A stretch of 36,766 nucleotides of DNA, taken from positions 1 through 36,766 of the forward strand of contig JAISUH010000081.1 in the NCBI GenBank assembly GCA_031272205.1, in the 5' to 3' direction. Shown one piece after another: positions 1 to 9,615 of this stretch. This DNA is from Dysgonamonadaceae bacterium (GTDB taxonomy: Bacteria; Bacteroidota; Bacteroidia; Bacteroidales; Dysgonomonadaceae). Position 1 is the stretch's first letter, and every line of letters starts with the position of its first letter. The notes beneath the pieces are model-generated. The model was not told the origin of the DNA, made no database searches, and was given only the letters and a program-made list of their open reading frames with translations. Position numbers and translations under genes: made by a program.

Positions 1-153
1 GCCTTGAATACAGCGGGACGAGCGATTGCCCCCTGTTTTTCCATAAATGACAAGAATCTCATCCGATTTGCATTTTCTGAAACGGGACAGAATCCCGATT
101 AAGGTTAAAATAACCACAAGAATCAAAACTCCAATAACAAAAGGTAAGTTCAT
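1..153 (-). CDS. Flotillin-family protein, N-terminal fragment cut by window edge
   Basis: Only the first 51 codons are present; the gene runs off the left edge. The start is the ATG complementary to 151-153. A single hydrophobic segment (about residues 4-22) is followed by a basic stretch and the sequence SDEILVIYGKTGGN, which closely resembles the start of bacterial flotillins of the FloA/YqiK type, membrane-anchored SPFH proteins that organise membrane microdomains. It lies 27 bases downstream of the NfeD-like gene on the same strand, and flotillin-NfeD pairing is a known genomic association, which supports the call. The SPFH domain itself is outside the window, so the family assignment rests on the N-terminus and the neighbour. 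Confidence 0.75.
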   Translation of the reverse strand, partial: MNLPFVIGVLILVVILTLIGILSRFRKCKSDEILVIYGKTGGNRSSRCIQG

Positions 154-180
154 AATTATAATTTTTTAATTGTTAATAAT

Positions 181-702
181 TTATACGATAAATTCAACAG
201 GATGCACCGACTTCCGCGTGCCCGAAACTTTAATTTTTTGCCCTTTTTCGAGCTTCAAGCCGTCGGCATTTAAAAGAGTAACCGTAACAGGGCGACCTTC
301 GAGAGTGATAAAAACTTCGCCGATTTTCCGATCTTCGTTCCAGAAATAGACTTCGGCGTCCATTTCGTTGATAACTTCGGTATATTTCAGGTTTTGCTGC
401 AATTTTGTATAGACAAAATTGTAGAGATAGTAAAGCACCACTACAAACACAAGCCCGGTCAGAACTGCAATTGTGCAGGAAACCCAGGTAACATCGTTCG
501 TAAGGGTCAGCACGAGTGAAAATCCAAGTGCAAAATGCAACAGTCCTTTAAAGGAAATCAGATCACTTGTCGTAAGCGCTCCGGGATCGATGTCGGCGCT
601 TACGTCCACACCTGTTTCTAAATCACCGAAAATCAGTGAACCCACTGTCGTGAGGACGAAAAGAGCCGCAGAGGCAATTAAAACAATAACATACCAAGCC
701 AT
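181..702 (-). CDS. NfeD-like membrane protein (OB-fold), flotillin partner
   Basis: A 173-residue protein with hydrophobic segments at about residues 2-25, 50-70 and 74-98, followed by a soluble C-terminal part (about 110-173) with the short beta-strand pattern of an OB-fold (GEVFITLEGRPVTVTLL, then KGQKIKVSG). This is the arrangement of short NfeD/YqiJ-type proteins encoded next to flotillins and thought to work with them in membrane organisation. The flotillin start follows 27 bases downstream, so the two are probably one transcript. A well-spaced promoter lies upstream (775-804). The exact subfamily is uncertain because this group diverges strongly in sequence. Confidence 0.7.
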   Translation of the reverse strand: MAWYVIVLIASAALFVLTTVGSLIFGDLETGVDVSADIDPGALTTSDLISFKGLLHFALGFSLVLTLTNDVTWVSCTIAVLTGLVFVVVLYYLYNFVYTKLQQNLKYTEVINEMDAEVYFWNEDRKIGEVFITLEGRPVTVTLLNADGLKLEKGQKIKVSGTRKSVHPVEFIV

Positions 703-774
703 AGTTCGTTTATTTTTAATAAGTTATCCATATTTAGGTCAAATTTCGATAAAAATTTATCGTTTTTCGATAAG

Positions 775-804
775 CAAAGGTATGTATTATTTTTTGAATA
801 ACAA
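775..804 (-). promoter_or_regulatory. Promoter of the NfeD-flotillin operon
   Basis: On the minus strand TACCTTTG (complement of 775-782) matches the Bacteroidota -7 consensus TAnnTTTG. TTG (complement of 802-804) lies 19 bases upstream, the usual spacing to the -33 box. The predicted transcript start is near 768, leaving a 5' UTR of about 66 bases that contains a 7-bp hairpin (747-762). Confidence 0.55.
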
Positions 805-967
805 AATATTTTTATCGATTTTCGATATTTTTTTCCCTTTTTCCAGAAAATATTTATCGAATTATATTTTCGAATCTCTTAAAACCTGCTGCAGAACTGC
901 ATTTCGACTATTTTTCAAGTTCTCGGACACAATTTGAAACTTGTTCCAAAGTTTACGGAAAAATGTG

Positions 968-975
968 TATTTTTG
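968..975 (+). promoter_or_regulatory. Candidate -7 box for trpS
   Basis: TATTTTTG matches TAnnTTTG. The nearest TTG (941-943) is 24 bases upstream, slightly more than usual, so the -33 element is weak. The start codon of trpS is about 45 bases downstream of the predicted transcript start. Confidence 0.35.
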
Positions 976-1028
976 TATCCGTTTTACCGGAAAGGTAAAA
1001 AATAACAGAAAAAAATCAATTGAAAAAA

Positions 1029-2018
1029 ATGGATATAGTACTCAGCGGTATTCGTTCGACCGGAAATTTGCACTTGGGAAATTATTACGGCGCGTTGCGC
1101 AATTTCATCAAGATGCAGGACGAAAACAAGTGTTTTTTCTTCATTGCCGACATTCATTCGCTCACCACGCATCCCGACCCGAAAATCCTGCACGGTAACG
1201 TGCGTAACGTGCTGGTAGATTACCTTGCGGCGGGAATCGACCCCGAAAAATCGGTTATCTATGTGCAAAGCGAAGTTCCGGAGGTAGCGGAATTGTATCT
1301 TTACCTGAACATGCACGCCTATTTGGGCGAATTGTCAAAAACCACTTCGTTCAAGGAAAAGGCGCGGAAACAGCCCGAAAACGTAAACGCAGGACTGCTC
1401 ACCTACCCCACGCTAATGGCTGCGGATATTCTTATCCACAACGCCGACAAAGTCCCTGTGGGAAAGGATCAGGAACAGCATTTGGAAATGACGCGCCGTT
1501 TTGCCCGCCGCTTCAATAATTTCTACGGCGTGGAATATTTTAAAGAGCCGGTGGCCTACAATTTCGGGCAGGAACTGATAAAAATACCGGGCTTGGACGG
1601 AAGCGGCAAAATGGGCAAATCGGAAGGCAACGCCATCTATTTGGCCGATTCTCCCAAAGATATCGAGAAAAAAGTGAAACGCGCTCTCACCGACTCAGGC
1701 CCAACCGAGCCCCATTCCGTGAAACCCGATTACATCGAAAACCTCTTCACCATCCTGAGGGTCGTTTCCGCCCCTGATGTGGTGCAGCATTTCGAAGACA
1801 AATGGAACACCTGCGAAATCCGTTACGGAGACCTCAAAAAGCAATTGGCCGAAGACATCATCAAGGTAACCGCTCCCATCCGCGACCGCATACTTGAAAT
1901 TGAGAAAGACGAAGCCTATCTGCACAAAGTAACCACCGAAGGCGCCGAAAAAGCGCGGGAAAGCGCAGGAAAAACAGTGCGGGAAGTGCGGGAAATCATG
2001 GGTTTCAAGGCTTTTTGA
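1029..2018 (+). CDS. trpS: Tryptophan--tRNA ligase
   Basis: A class I aminoacyl-tRNA synthetase of 329 residues that charges tRNA-Trp with tryptophan in the cytoplasm. The HIGH-type signature is TGNLHLGN (about residues 11-18) and the KMSKS-type loop is KMGKS (about 194-198), both in a Rossmann-type catalytic core of normal TrpRS length. I chose the ATG at 1029 because the protein then begins MDIVLSGIRSTGNLHLG, as is usual for the family; an in-frame TTG at 1020 would add three residues. No Trp-codon leader or T-box-like structure is visible upstream. The DUF2156 gene follows 67 bases later on the same strand. The tryptophan biosynthesis operon lies about 27 kb downstream. Confidence 0.96.
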   Translation: MDIVLSGIRSTGNLHLGNYYGALRNFIKMQDENKCFFFIADIHSLTTHPDPKILHGNVRNVLVDYLAAGIDPEKSVIYVQSEVPEVAELYLYLNMHAYLGELSKTTSFKEKARKQPENVNAGLLTYPTLMAADILIHNADKVPVGKDQEQHLEMTRRFARRFNNFYGVEYFKEPVAYNFGQELIKIPGLDGSGKMGKSEGNAIYLADSPKDIEKKVKRALTDSGPTEPHSVKPDYIENLFTILRVVSAPDVVQHFEDKWNTCEIRYGDLKKQLAEDIIKVTAPIRDRILEIEKDEAYLHKVTTEGAEKARESAGKTVREVREIMGFKAF

Positions 2019-2042
2019 GCGGAGAGCAAACAATTTTTCGGA

Positions 2043-2050
2043 TAAGTTTG
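2043..2050 (+). promoter_or_regulatory. Candidate -7 box for the DUF2156-GNAT gene pair
   Basis: TAAGTTTG matches TAnnTTTG and lies 35 bases before the start codon at 2086. A TTG at 2015-2017 is 25 bases upstream, longer than ideal, so the promoter is tentative; read-through from trpS is also possible. Confidence 0.3.
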
Positions 2051-2085
2051 TTTTTTAATATAATACAAAATTTCCGAATCAGATT

Positions 2086-2991
2086 ATGCTCCCATTCCAA
2101 ACGATACAGCTTTCCGACAAACCGATTTTTGATCGGTTTTTAGAAGGCAACCCCTATCGTTCGTCCGATTTAAGTTTCACCAATCTTTATTGCTGGCAGG
2201 AGAAATTCCAAACGCAGTTTGTGGTGCAGGACGATTGGCTTTTTATCCGTTTTCAGGATAAAAAAGGCCGCAATTCCTACCTGAAACCTATTGGGAAGAG
2301 CAAGTTGGCCGACGCAATAAACATTCTTGAAAAAGACAGCGTCGCGTGTAACTGCCTGTTTCAGATCCGCGGATTGACGCAACAGATGTGCGAAGAGGTG
2401 GAAGCCGCGATGCCCGGAAAATTCACGTACAGCCTCAACCGGAGCGTGTCCGATTACCTTTACACATCGGAGAAATTGATTCACCTTTCGGGAAAAAAGT
2501 TGCAGAGCAAGCGAAATCACATCAACCGTTTCAAAAACGAAAACCAATGGGAATACCGCTCGCTAACCGGAAATCCGGAGGCGCTTGCCGAATGTAAAAA
2601 AATGCTCGCCGAATGGATGGAAAAGGACGCCCGCGAAGAACGCGACCCTTCGCTCGTGTTCGATGACATCGCCACAAACACGATGCTTGACCATTTTGAC
2701 TATTTCGGCCTGCGCGGCGGGATGATTTGCGCCGACAACAAGTTAGTGGCTTTTTCGCTCGGCTCGCCTTTGACGGCCGATACCTTCGACGTACACGTCG
2801 AAAAAGCCTTTACCGACACACATGGAGCATACTCCATTATCAATCAGCAGCTTATAGAGCATGAGGCTGCTGAATTTACCTATATCAACCGCGAAGATGA
2901 CTTGGGGATGGACTCCCTTCGGAAAGCTAAACTCTCCTATCAGCCCGATATTTTGTTGGAGAAATTTGTAGCCCGCAAAAAAGAAATTTAA
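2086..2991 (+). CDS. DUF2156 / phosphatidylglycerol lysyltransferase C-terminal-domain protein
   Basis: A soluble 301-residue protein whose pattern (PYRSSDLSFTNLYCWQ near the start, YLYTSEKLIHLSGKKLQSKR in the middle, YINREDDLGMDSLRKAKLSY near the end) matches the DUF2156 family. That domain is a tandem GNAT fold shared with the catalytic half of MprF and related to FemX-type transferases that use aminoacyl-tRNA. It lacks the membrane-spanning flippase part of MprF, so lipid aminoacylation cannot be assumed; stand-alone members are mostly uncharacterised. It is followed 12 bases later by another GNAT-fold gene, so the two are very probably cotranscribed. The family call is firm; the substrate is unknown. 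Confidence 0.85.
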   Translation: MLPFQTIQLSDKPIFDRFLEGNPYRSSDLSFTNLYCWQEKFQTQFVVQDDWLFIRFQDKKGRNSYLKPIGKSKLADAINILEKDSVACNCLFQIRGLTQQMCEEVEAAMPGKFTYSLNRSVSDYLYTSEKLIHLSGKKLQSKRNHINRFKNENQWEYRSLTGNPEALAECKKMLAEWMEKDAREERDPSLVFDDIATNTMLDHFDYFGLRGGMICADNKLVAFSLGSPLTADTFDVHVEKAFTDTHGAYSIINQQLIEHEAAEFTYINREDDLGMDSLRKAKLSYQPDILLEKFVARKKEI

Positions 2992-3003
2992 CCCCAACAG
3001 GCC

Positions 3004-3876
3004 ATGATCCGATATGCCGATGCTTCGTCAGAACCCGCTGTCCGCACGATGTGGAAGCTCTGCTTCAACGATAGCGATGCGTTTATGGAACTGTATTTCC
3101 GCGAGAAATACCGCCCCGATAGCACCTTGATTTATTATCACGAAGGTATCGCCGCAGCATCGCTGCAAATGCTGCCGTTCCGGTTCCGGTTTTGGGGGAA
3201 AGAAATCCCCGTCGTTTATCTTTCGGGACTGTGCACACTGCCCGATTTCCGAAAACGGGGTTTTATGGGTCGGTTGATTCGGAAATCTTTCGATGAAATG
3301 GGGCGAAATGGAATAGCGCTTGCCGTTTTGGTGCCGCAAGACAAGGCCGTGATGCGCTATTACGAAACCTTCGGCTTTGCCCGGACTTTCGATGACGGAG
3401 TCCCCCAGCCCTCTCTGAAAGAGTTGATGCTCAACTGCCGTGGAGATTTGGAAGCGGCTTATCGGACATTCGACGCGCATTACCGCCATCGCGACATGAC
3501 CGTCCAAAAAACACTTGCCGATTTCCGCTCCATCGTCGAAGACGCCGCCCTGTCCGGCTTCCCCGAAAAAACGAGTCTGACGGGAATGTCGCGCATCATC
3601 GATGCCGAAAAGCTGACGTCCATTTTTGCCGGTGCAAATGTCGGCCTCCCATTTTCGATTTCCGTCCGCGATGAAATTCTATCGCAAAACAACAGAATTT
3701 TTTCCGTTGAAAAGGGCAAAATTGGAAAAACAGGAGGAGAAAACAATCCCGATTTGACGGTCGATGTGCAAGAATTGGCGCAGCTTCTTTTGGGTTATCG
3801 CACAAGCGAAAAACGGTCTGCTTACCACAGCCTCTTCCCCGAAAAAAAAACCTTGATTTGTTTTATGATGGAGTGA
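3004..3876 (+). CDS. GNAT-family N-acetyltransferase, Eis-like
   Basis: A 290-residue acetyltransferase. Residues about 1-130 form a GNAT domain: the acetyl-CoA loop is in LCTLPDFRKRGFMGRLI (the R-x-x-G-x-G/A type motif is RKRGFMG) and MRYYETFGFARTF is the usual C-terminal GNAT strand. The remainder, ending in a stretch like LTVDVQELAQLLLGYRTSEK, resembles the sterol-carrier-like C-terminal domain of Eis-type enzymes. Those proteins transfer acetyl groups from acetyl-CoA to amines; the substrate here cannot be predicted. It probably shares a transcript with the DUF2156 gene 12 bases upstream. The gene ends facing the M15 peptidase gene, which comes from the other strand. Confidence 0.85.
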   Translation: MIRYADASSEPAVRTMWKLCFNDSDAFMELYFREKYRPDSTLIYYHEGIAAASLQMLPFRFRFWGKEIPVVYLSGLCTLPDFRKRGFMGRLIRKSFDEMGRNGIALAVLVPQDKAVMRYYETFGFARTFDDGVPQPSLKELMLNCRGDLEAAYRTFDAHYRHRDMTVQKTLADFRSIVEDAALSGFPEKTSLTGMSRIIDAEKLTSIFAGANVGLPFSISVRDEILSQNNRIFSVEKGKIGKTGGENNPDLTVDVQELAQLLLGYRTSEKRSAYHSLFPEKKTLICFMME

Positions 3877-3990
3877 GAGGTTGTCGCTCTATAAAACAAT
3901 ATATCTCTTGCTGTATTTTACCAAACCTTTGCAGTCCTTTGTATTTCTGCATAAAACTTTTCGTGTGTTTTTTTTATTTTATCGAAAAGC

Positions 3991-4656
3991 TTAGCGTTTA
4001 TCAAAATGGTGATCGTCGTAATATTTCGAGAAGGTGTGCCCCCAACGGAAGCCCCGTTTTTGAAATTCTTCCACTACAACATGGCCGGGATAGAAAGTGC
4101 CGTTCACGGTTGTGTCTAAAACTGCGCCGGAGGGTTGGTTAGGGCGATTGATGCGTTTCCACCGCACCGGATTAAATCGCGGGTTGATGTCGATGGCCAT
4201 TCCCTGCGCGTGCTTGGAATAGGACACGTTGCGGTAGCAAAACGAGGATGTATTGTTGTCGTCCATCGACAGGCTGTCGTTCCAGTTGTATTTCACAATG
4301 GGGATTGCTTTTTCGACGACAAAACCCTTTTCCGACATAAATGCAAACATATAACGCAAATCGCCGCTTATTTTTTTGTTCGCCAAAACTTGTCCCCGAT
4401 GAATTTTTCCGTCCGTCGAAAGATAGCTTACCTCAATCAACTCCAACAGATCGATGATCGTTTTCGGAGCCTTACTTCCGGCAACAGCTTCCTGAAACGT
4501 GTATCGGCTGTCGATAATGGTGTCGGGCAAGGCTTTCGTTTCTATACGTATCGAATCCTCCGTAATGATTTTCGAATCCGGTTTGGCTTTTTCCCTCCCT
4601 TTACACGACCACAAAACAAGCCCGACAAGAAACATCAAGGGATAGTATTTGTTCAT
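3991..4656 (-). CDS. M15-family peptidase lipoprotein (D-Ala-D-Ala carboxypeptidase/endolysin type)
   Basis: A 221-residue protein with a lipoprotein signal (hydrophobic MFLVGLVLWSC, lipidated Cys18). The catalytic core is in the C-terminal half: SKHAQGMAIDINPRFNP supplies the His and Asp zinc ligands of the M15 fold and WGHTFSKYYDDHHFDK the second His-containing motif. Peptidases of this family cut peptide cross-links or stem peptides of peptidoglycan, so a periplasmic cell-wall role, anchored to a membrane, is likely. It starts 34 bases after dnaX ends on the same strand and is probably cotranscribed; I see no functional reason for that linkage. Confidence 0.85.
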   Translation of the reverse strand: MNKYYPLMFLVGLVLWSCKGREKAKPDSKIITEDSIRIETKALPDTIIDSRYTFQEAVAGSKAPKTIIDLLELIEVSYLSTDGKIHRGQVLANKKISGDLRYMFAFMSEKGFVVEKAIPIVKYNWNDSLSMDDNNTSSFCYRNVSYSKHAQGMAIDINPRFNPVRWKRINRPNQPSGAVLDTTVNGTFYPGHVVVEEFQKRGFRWGHTFSKYYDDHHFDKR

Positions 4657-4690
4657 TCTAAATCATCCATAATCTTGTTATTTTTAAGGC

Positions 4691-6478
4691 TTAACTCAAT
4701 TCCAGTCCGAACTCATCCGACAGTTTCTGCAAGGCGGGGTTTTGTCGTACCATTTCGTCGAAAATTTCCCGCGAAGTCAGGGACTTTTTTATGGCGTTGC
4801 CTTCGGCAATGCGGATGCTCATCGTTATATCGTCATTCCGAAGTGTTTTTCGGAGGAAGGCGAGTATCGACAAGCTGTTGTCGTCCAAATACTGCTTGTT
4901 GATTTCGGTATTCACTTCTACTTCGAAAAGCGTGTCGCCCAGCATTTTGGGATGGTAGAGGTTCATGGTGTTCTGAAGCAGTTTTTCCTCTTTCAATTGA
5001 TTGGAATAGGCTTTCCATGCCGCGATCAGTTCTTTTTCCGAGAAAAGTTGAGAAGCCGAAGATTGTGTTTCTTCCGCTTTGGAAGGCTGTATCGGTTCTT
5101 CTTCCACTTTGTTGTTGATGCCCGAAATGGAGATCCCCATCTCCGCGATGGAAATGGTTTTCCTCTTCAACGAAGGCGAAGCTTCGGGCGCCGCTACGGA
5201 TTCCGGTTCAGGTTTTTCAACCCGATTTTGCACTTCCGGCGTTTTCACTGCTTGCACTTGCGGTTTTGCCGATTCCTCCTGTTTTTGAGGAGCCGCGGTC
5301 GGCGGCGCTGCGGGTTGTTCCCCTTTCGGGGCAGGTTCGATGGATTTTATTTCGTTCTTGTGTATTTCGGTCGGTTGCGCACTTGGAGTCGACAACTGGC
5401 ACAGACGGATCAGCGTCAGCTCTATCAACAAACGTTTGTTTTTGCTCAGGCGGTAGTTCAAGTCGCAGTCGTTTGCCAATTCGATGGCTTTATAGAGAAA
5501 AGCGTTATCGCAACGTTTTGCCGTCTCGATATAGCGTTGGCGGATTGATGCGCCCACCTGAAAGAGTTGCGCCGTCATTGTGTCTTTGCAAACCATCAAA
5601 TCGCGGAAGTGCGACGCAATGCCGCTGATGATGTATTGTCCTTCGAAGCCACGGTTTAGAATATCGTTCAAAACCAACAGACAGTCTGTTACGCTGCCGG
5701 CAAGTATCGCATCGGTCAGTTTGAAATAATATTCGTAATCCAGCACATTCAGATTCTCGATAACGGCCTTGTAGGTGATGTTACCGCCCGTGAAACTTAC
5801 GGTCTGGTCGAAAATCGACAGGGCGTCGCGCATACCTCCGTCGGCTTTCTGGGCGATGACGTTCAGAGCTTCCGGTTCGGCGCTGACATTTTCTTCCTTA
5901 GCCACATATTGCAGGTGTTCCACTATATCGGAGATACCGATGCGGTTGAAGTCATAGACCTGACAACGCGACAGGATGGTCGGGATTATCTTATGTTTTT
6001 CGGTGGTAGCGAGGATGAAAATGGCGTGAGCCGGAGGTTCTTCCAAGGTTTTCAGGAACGAGTTGAATGCCGCTGCCGAGAGCATGTGCACCTCATCGAT
6101 GATGTAAACTTTGTATTTTCCGATTTGCGGCGGGATGCGCACCTGATCGATCAGCGAGCGGATGTCGTCAACGGAATTGTTTGATGCCGCGTCGAGTTCG
6201 TGAATGTTATAAGAACGCTGTTCGTTAAATGCCACACAGGACTCGCAATGGTTGCAGGCCTCGTGTTCCGGGGTCGGATTCATGCAATTTATCGTTTTGG
6301 CGAAGATACGCGCACAAGTCGTTTTGCCCACGCCGCGAGGTCCGCAAAACAGATAGGCATGCGCCAACTTATTGCTTGCGATGGCATTTTTCAGCGTGGT
6401 CGTAAGAGCCGCTTGGCCAATGACCGAGCGGAAGGTCGAAGGACGGTATTTTCGTGCCGAAACAATGTAATTGTCCAT
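4691..6478 (-). CDS. dnaX: DNA polymerase III subunit gamma/tau
   Basis: A 595-residue clamp-loader ATPase that loads the sliding clamp and organises the replicative polymerase. Visible motifs in order: Walker A GPRGVGKTT (46-54), four zinc-binding cysteines (65, 75, 78, 81), Walker B VYIIDEVHML (about 124-132), sensor 1 ATT (about 157-159) and the SRC arginine-finger motif (170-172). A Pro/Ala/Glu-rich linker of roughly 100 residues (about 375-475) precedes the tau-like C-terminal domain. I chose the ATG complementary to 6476-6478 because the protein then begins MDNYIVSARKYRPSTF as in the family; a longer frame would add 27 hydrophobic residues overlapping the promoter. I see no obvious slippery run for a programmed gamma frameshift. 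Confidence 0.96.
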   Translation of the reverse strand: MDNYIVSARKYRPSTFRSVIGQAALTTTLKNAIASNKLAHAYLFCGPRGVGKTTCARIFAKTINCMNPTPEHEACNHCESCVAFNEQRSYNIHELDAASNNSVDDIRSLIDQVRIPPQIGKYKVYIIDEVHMLSAAAFNSFLKTLEEPPAHAIFILATTEKHKIIPTILSRCQVYDFNRIGISDIVEHLQYVAKEENVSAEPEALNVIAQKADGGMRDALSIFDQTVSFTGGNITYKAVIENLNVLDYEYYFKLTDAILAGSVTDCLLVLNDILNRGFEGQYIISGIASHFRDLMVCKDTMTAQLFQVGASIRQRYIETAKRCDNAFLYKAIELANDCDLNYRLSKNKRLLIELTLIRLCQLSTPSAQPTEIHKNEIKSIEPAPKGEQPAAPPTAAPQKQEESAKPQVQAVKTPEVQNRVEKPEPESVAAPEASPSLKRKTISIAEMGISISGINNKVEEEPIQPSKAEETQSSASQLFSEKELIAAWKAYSNQLKEEKLLQNTMNLYHPKMLGDTLFEVEVNTEINKQYLDDNSLSILAFLRKTLRNDDITMSIRIAEGNAIKKSLTSREIFDEMVRQNPALQKLSDEFGLELS

Positions 6479-6507
6479 AAAAAATTCTCCGAAAAAAATA
6501 ATGAATA

Positions 6508-6515
6508 CAAATATA
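6508..6515 (-). promoter_or_regulatory. Candidate -7 box for dnaX
   Basis: The minus strand reads TATATTTG, a full match to TAnnTTTG, about 30 bases before the chosen dnaX start. A TTG lies 16 bases upstream, a little short for the -33 box. This position supports the shorter dnaX start. Confidence 0.45.
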
Positions 6516-6557
6516 CGAAAAAATTTTCGGACAATCTCATCGAAAACACAATAATAC

Positions 6558-6596
6558 AAAAAGAAGGCCTCCCTTTTGACGGGGAAACCTTCTTTT
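6558..6596 (-). terminator. Intrinsic terminator downstream of groEL
   Basis: The inverted repeat AAAAGAAGG (6559-6567) and CCTTCTTTT (6588-6596) is extended by CCC/GGG around a short loop. Flanking A and T tracts make it look bidirectional. It lies 27 bases after the groEL stop codon on the minus strand and before the dnaX promoter, so it insulates the two transcripts. Confidence 0.8.
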
Positions 6597-6623
6597 AAAA
6601 AATCGTTGATATTTGGATGAAGA

Positions 6624-8267
<1,644 letters not shown>

Positions 8268-8306
8268 TTATGATTCGTTTGTTTTTTTTGATTGATTGTC
8301 GAAAAA

Positions 8307-8579
8307 TTATTCTACGATTGCCAAAATGTCCGATTGACGCATGATCAAATATTGTTCTCCGTCCACTTCAATTTCGGTACCGGCATATTTGCCATACAAC
8401 ACTTTGTCGCCTGTTTTTACGACCATTTCTTCGTCTTTTGTACCTTTACCTGCGGCAACCACTTCGCCTTTCAGCGGTTTTTCTTTTGCCGAATCGGGAA
8501 TGATAATTCCTCCAACTGTTTTTTCTTCTGCAGCAGCCGGTTTTATCAACACTCTGTCTGCTAATGGTTTGATGCTCAT
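8307..8579 (-). CDS. groS: Co-chaperonin GroES (10 kDa, Hsp10)
   Basis: A 90-residue co-chaperonin that caps the GroEL ring. It begins [14 protein letters not shown], carries the mobile loop [18 protein letters not shown] (about 18-35) that contacts GroEL, and ends with the usual beta-strand segment [14 protein letters not shown]. Length and sequence are normal for the family. It is the first gene of the groES-groEL operon. The upstream region (8580-8793) lacks a convincing TAnnTTTG box on this strand, so the heat-shock promoter could not be placed. Confidence 0.97.
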   Translation of the reverse strand: MSIKPLADRVLIKPAAAEEKTVGGIIIPDSAKEKPLKGEVVAAGKGTKDEEMVVKTGDKVLYGKYAGTEIEVDGEQYLIMRQSDILAIVE

Positions 8580-8773
8580 ACGATAATGAATATTTTAATG
8601 GTTTAACTAATTAATTATTTTTTTTTGTTTGATGTGCGCCGTTTATGCGACACGTTATACATACTGCAAACCCTATGCCAAAATACAAATCGGGAGGATT
8701 TGCCGATAAGTGCGCCGGAGGGCTGACAAAATTTCAGTCTTCAAATATTTTTTCTTCGTATCACCTTTCTTGT

Positions 8774-8781
8774 TACCTTTG
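8774..8781 (+). promoter_or_regulatory. Promoter -7 box of the BtuFCD-like operon
   Basis: TACCTTTG is a full match to TAnnTTTG; the -33 region near 8750-8753 is T-rich but lacks an exact TTG. The predicted transcript start near 8788 gives an 18-base 5' UTR to the ATG at 8806 and only 6 bases to the ATG at 8794, favouring the later start. It also leaves no room for a cobalamin riboswitch. Confidence 0.5.
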
Positions 8782-8805
8782 CAGTTATAATTTATGTGCC
8801 GCATC

Positions 8806-9615
8806 ATGTTGAAAAAATTTTTTCTTCCGCTTTTTTTTGCCCTTGTCTTTGCCGCGCAAGGACAAACAACATACAAACGCATCGTGTCGCTTGCCCCATC
8901 GCTCACGCAAAGCCTCTATTTTCTCGGCGCACAAGACCTTTTGGTGGGATGCACCAACTATTGCGAGGAGGCCAAAAAAGACAACAAACCCGTTGTGGCC
9001 ACAGCAGTAAAATTGAACATCGAAAAACTATTAAGCGTCAAACCCGACCTTGTGCTCGCCTTAGGCTTATCCGGCGCGGAAGATTTGGAAACCATACGCA
9101 AATTCGGCATCAAGGTAGAGGAATTTCAATCGCCCAAATCCTTCGATGAAATTTGCGAACAATTCATTAACTTGGGAAAAATGGTCGGAAAACAAGCCGA
9201 TGCCGAAAAAATAGTATCGGACAGCCGGCTGAAAATAAACGAGATAAAAGTCGGTAGAACGTTGAAGCCCCATTACCGAATGTTCTTCCAGATTGGAGTG
9301 AATCCCATTTTTTCGGTTCTGCCCCATACTTTTATGAACGATTATATCACGCTGCTGAACGGCGAAAATATCGCTTCTCGATTGGCGCACGGCACGGTTG
9401 GCCGCGAGTTTGTGATAGCGGGTAATCCCGATTGTATTTTCATCGCAGCGATGGGCGTCGTGGGCGATGAGGAGAGGAAGGTTTGGCTCAAATACCGTAC
9501 GCTGAGCGCGTCGGAGAAAAAGCAGGTTTTCATCGTCGATGCCAAAATGGCCTGCCAACCCACCCCCATAACTTTCGTGCAAACGATAGAGTTTTTGGAT
9601 CAACAGCTGAAATGA
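8806..9615 (+). CDS. ABC transporter substrate-binding protein, BtuF/FecB type
   Basis: A 269-residue secreted protein with an N-terminal signal peptide (MLKKFFLPLFFALVFAAQG) and the helical-backbone metal-receptor fold of cluster III binding proteins: YKRIVSLAPSLTQSLYFLG is the characteristic first lobe strand-helix, followed by VKPDLVLALG and later TPITFVQTIEFLDQQ. This family delivers vitamin B12, iron-siderophores or haem to an inner-membrane ABC importer. The absence of a lipobox suggests a soluble periplasmic protein. The next gene, the permease, overlaps by four bases (ATGA). I chose 8806 over the in-frame ATG at 8794 because it starts the signal peptide directly and fits the promoter. 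The ligand cannot be told from sequence alone. Confidence 0.85.
   Translation: MLKKFFLPLFFALVFAAQGQTTYKRIVSLAPSLTQSLYFLGAQDLLVGCTNYCEEAKKDNKPVVATAVKLNIEKLLSVKPDLVLALGLSGAEDLETIRKFGIKVEEFQSPKSFDEICEQFINLGKMVGKQADAEKIVSDSRLKINEIKVGRTLKPHYRMFFQIGVNPIFSVLPHTFMNDYITLLNGENIASRLAHGTVGREFVIAGNPDCIFIAAMGVVGDEERKVWLKYRTLSASEKKQVFIVDAKMACQPTPITFVQTIEFLDQQLK

Larger units (their letters stand above)
703..1028. other. Divergent AT-rich intergenic region between nfeD-like gene and trpS
   Basis: This gene-free stretch separates two divergent transcripts. It holds the minus-strand promoter at 775-804 and a plus-strand TATTTTTG at 968-975. Between 746 and 860 the heptamer TTATCGA, or its complement TCGATAA, occurs exactly four times (746-752, 767-773, 812-818, 854-860), with near matches at 757-762 and 822-828. 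I see no conserved small ORF here. Confidence 0.6.

Noticed and set aside
3957-3989. CTTTTCG/CGAAAAG inverted repeat as a terminator in the convergent gap
   Set aside because: The loop of about 19 bases and AT-rich stem make it weak; not listed as a feature.
8580-8793. CIRCE element or cobalamin riboswitch between groES and the ABC operon
   Set aside because: No TTAGCACTC/GAGTGCTAA inverted repeat is present, and the promoter at 8774-8781 leaves too short a leader for a riboswitch.
9483-9611. Upstream extension of the permease gene
   Set aside because: It overlaps the binding-protein gene; the ATG in the ATGA overlap at 9612 is the natural start and leads directly into the first membrane helix.
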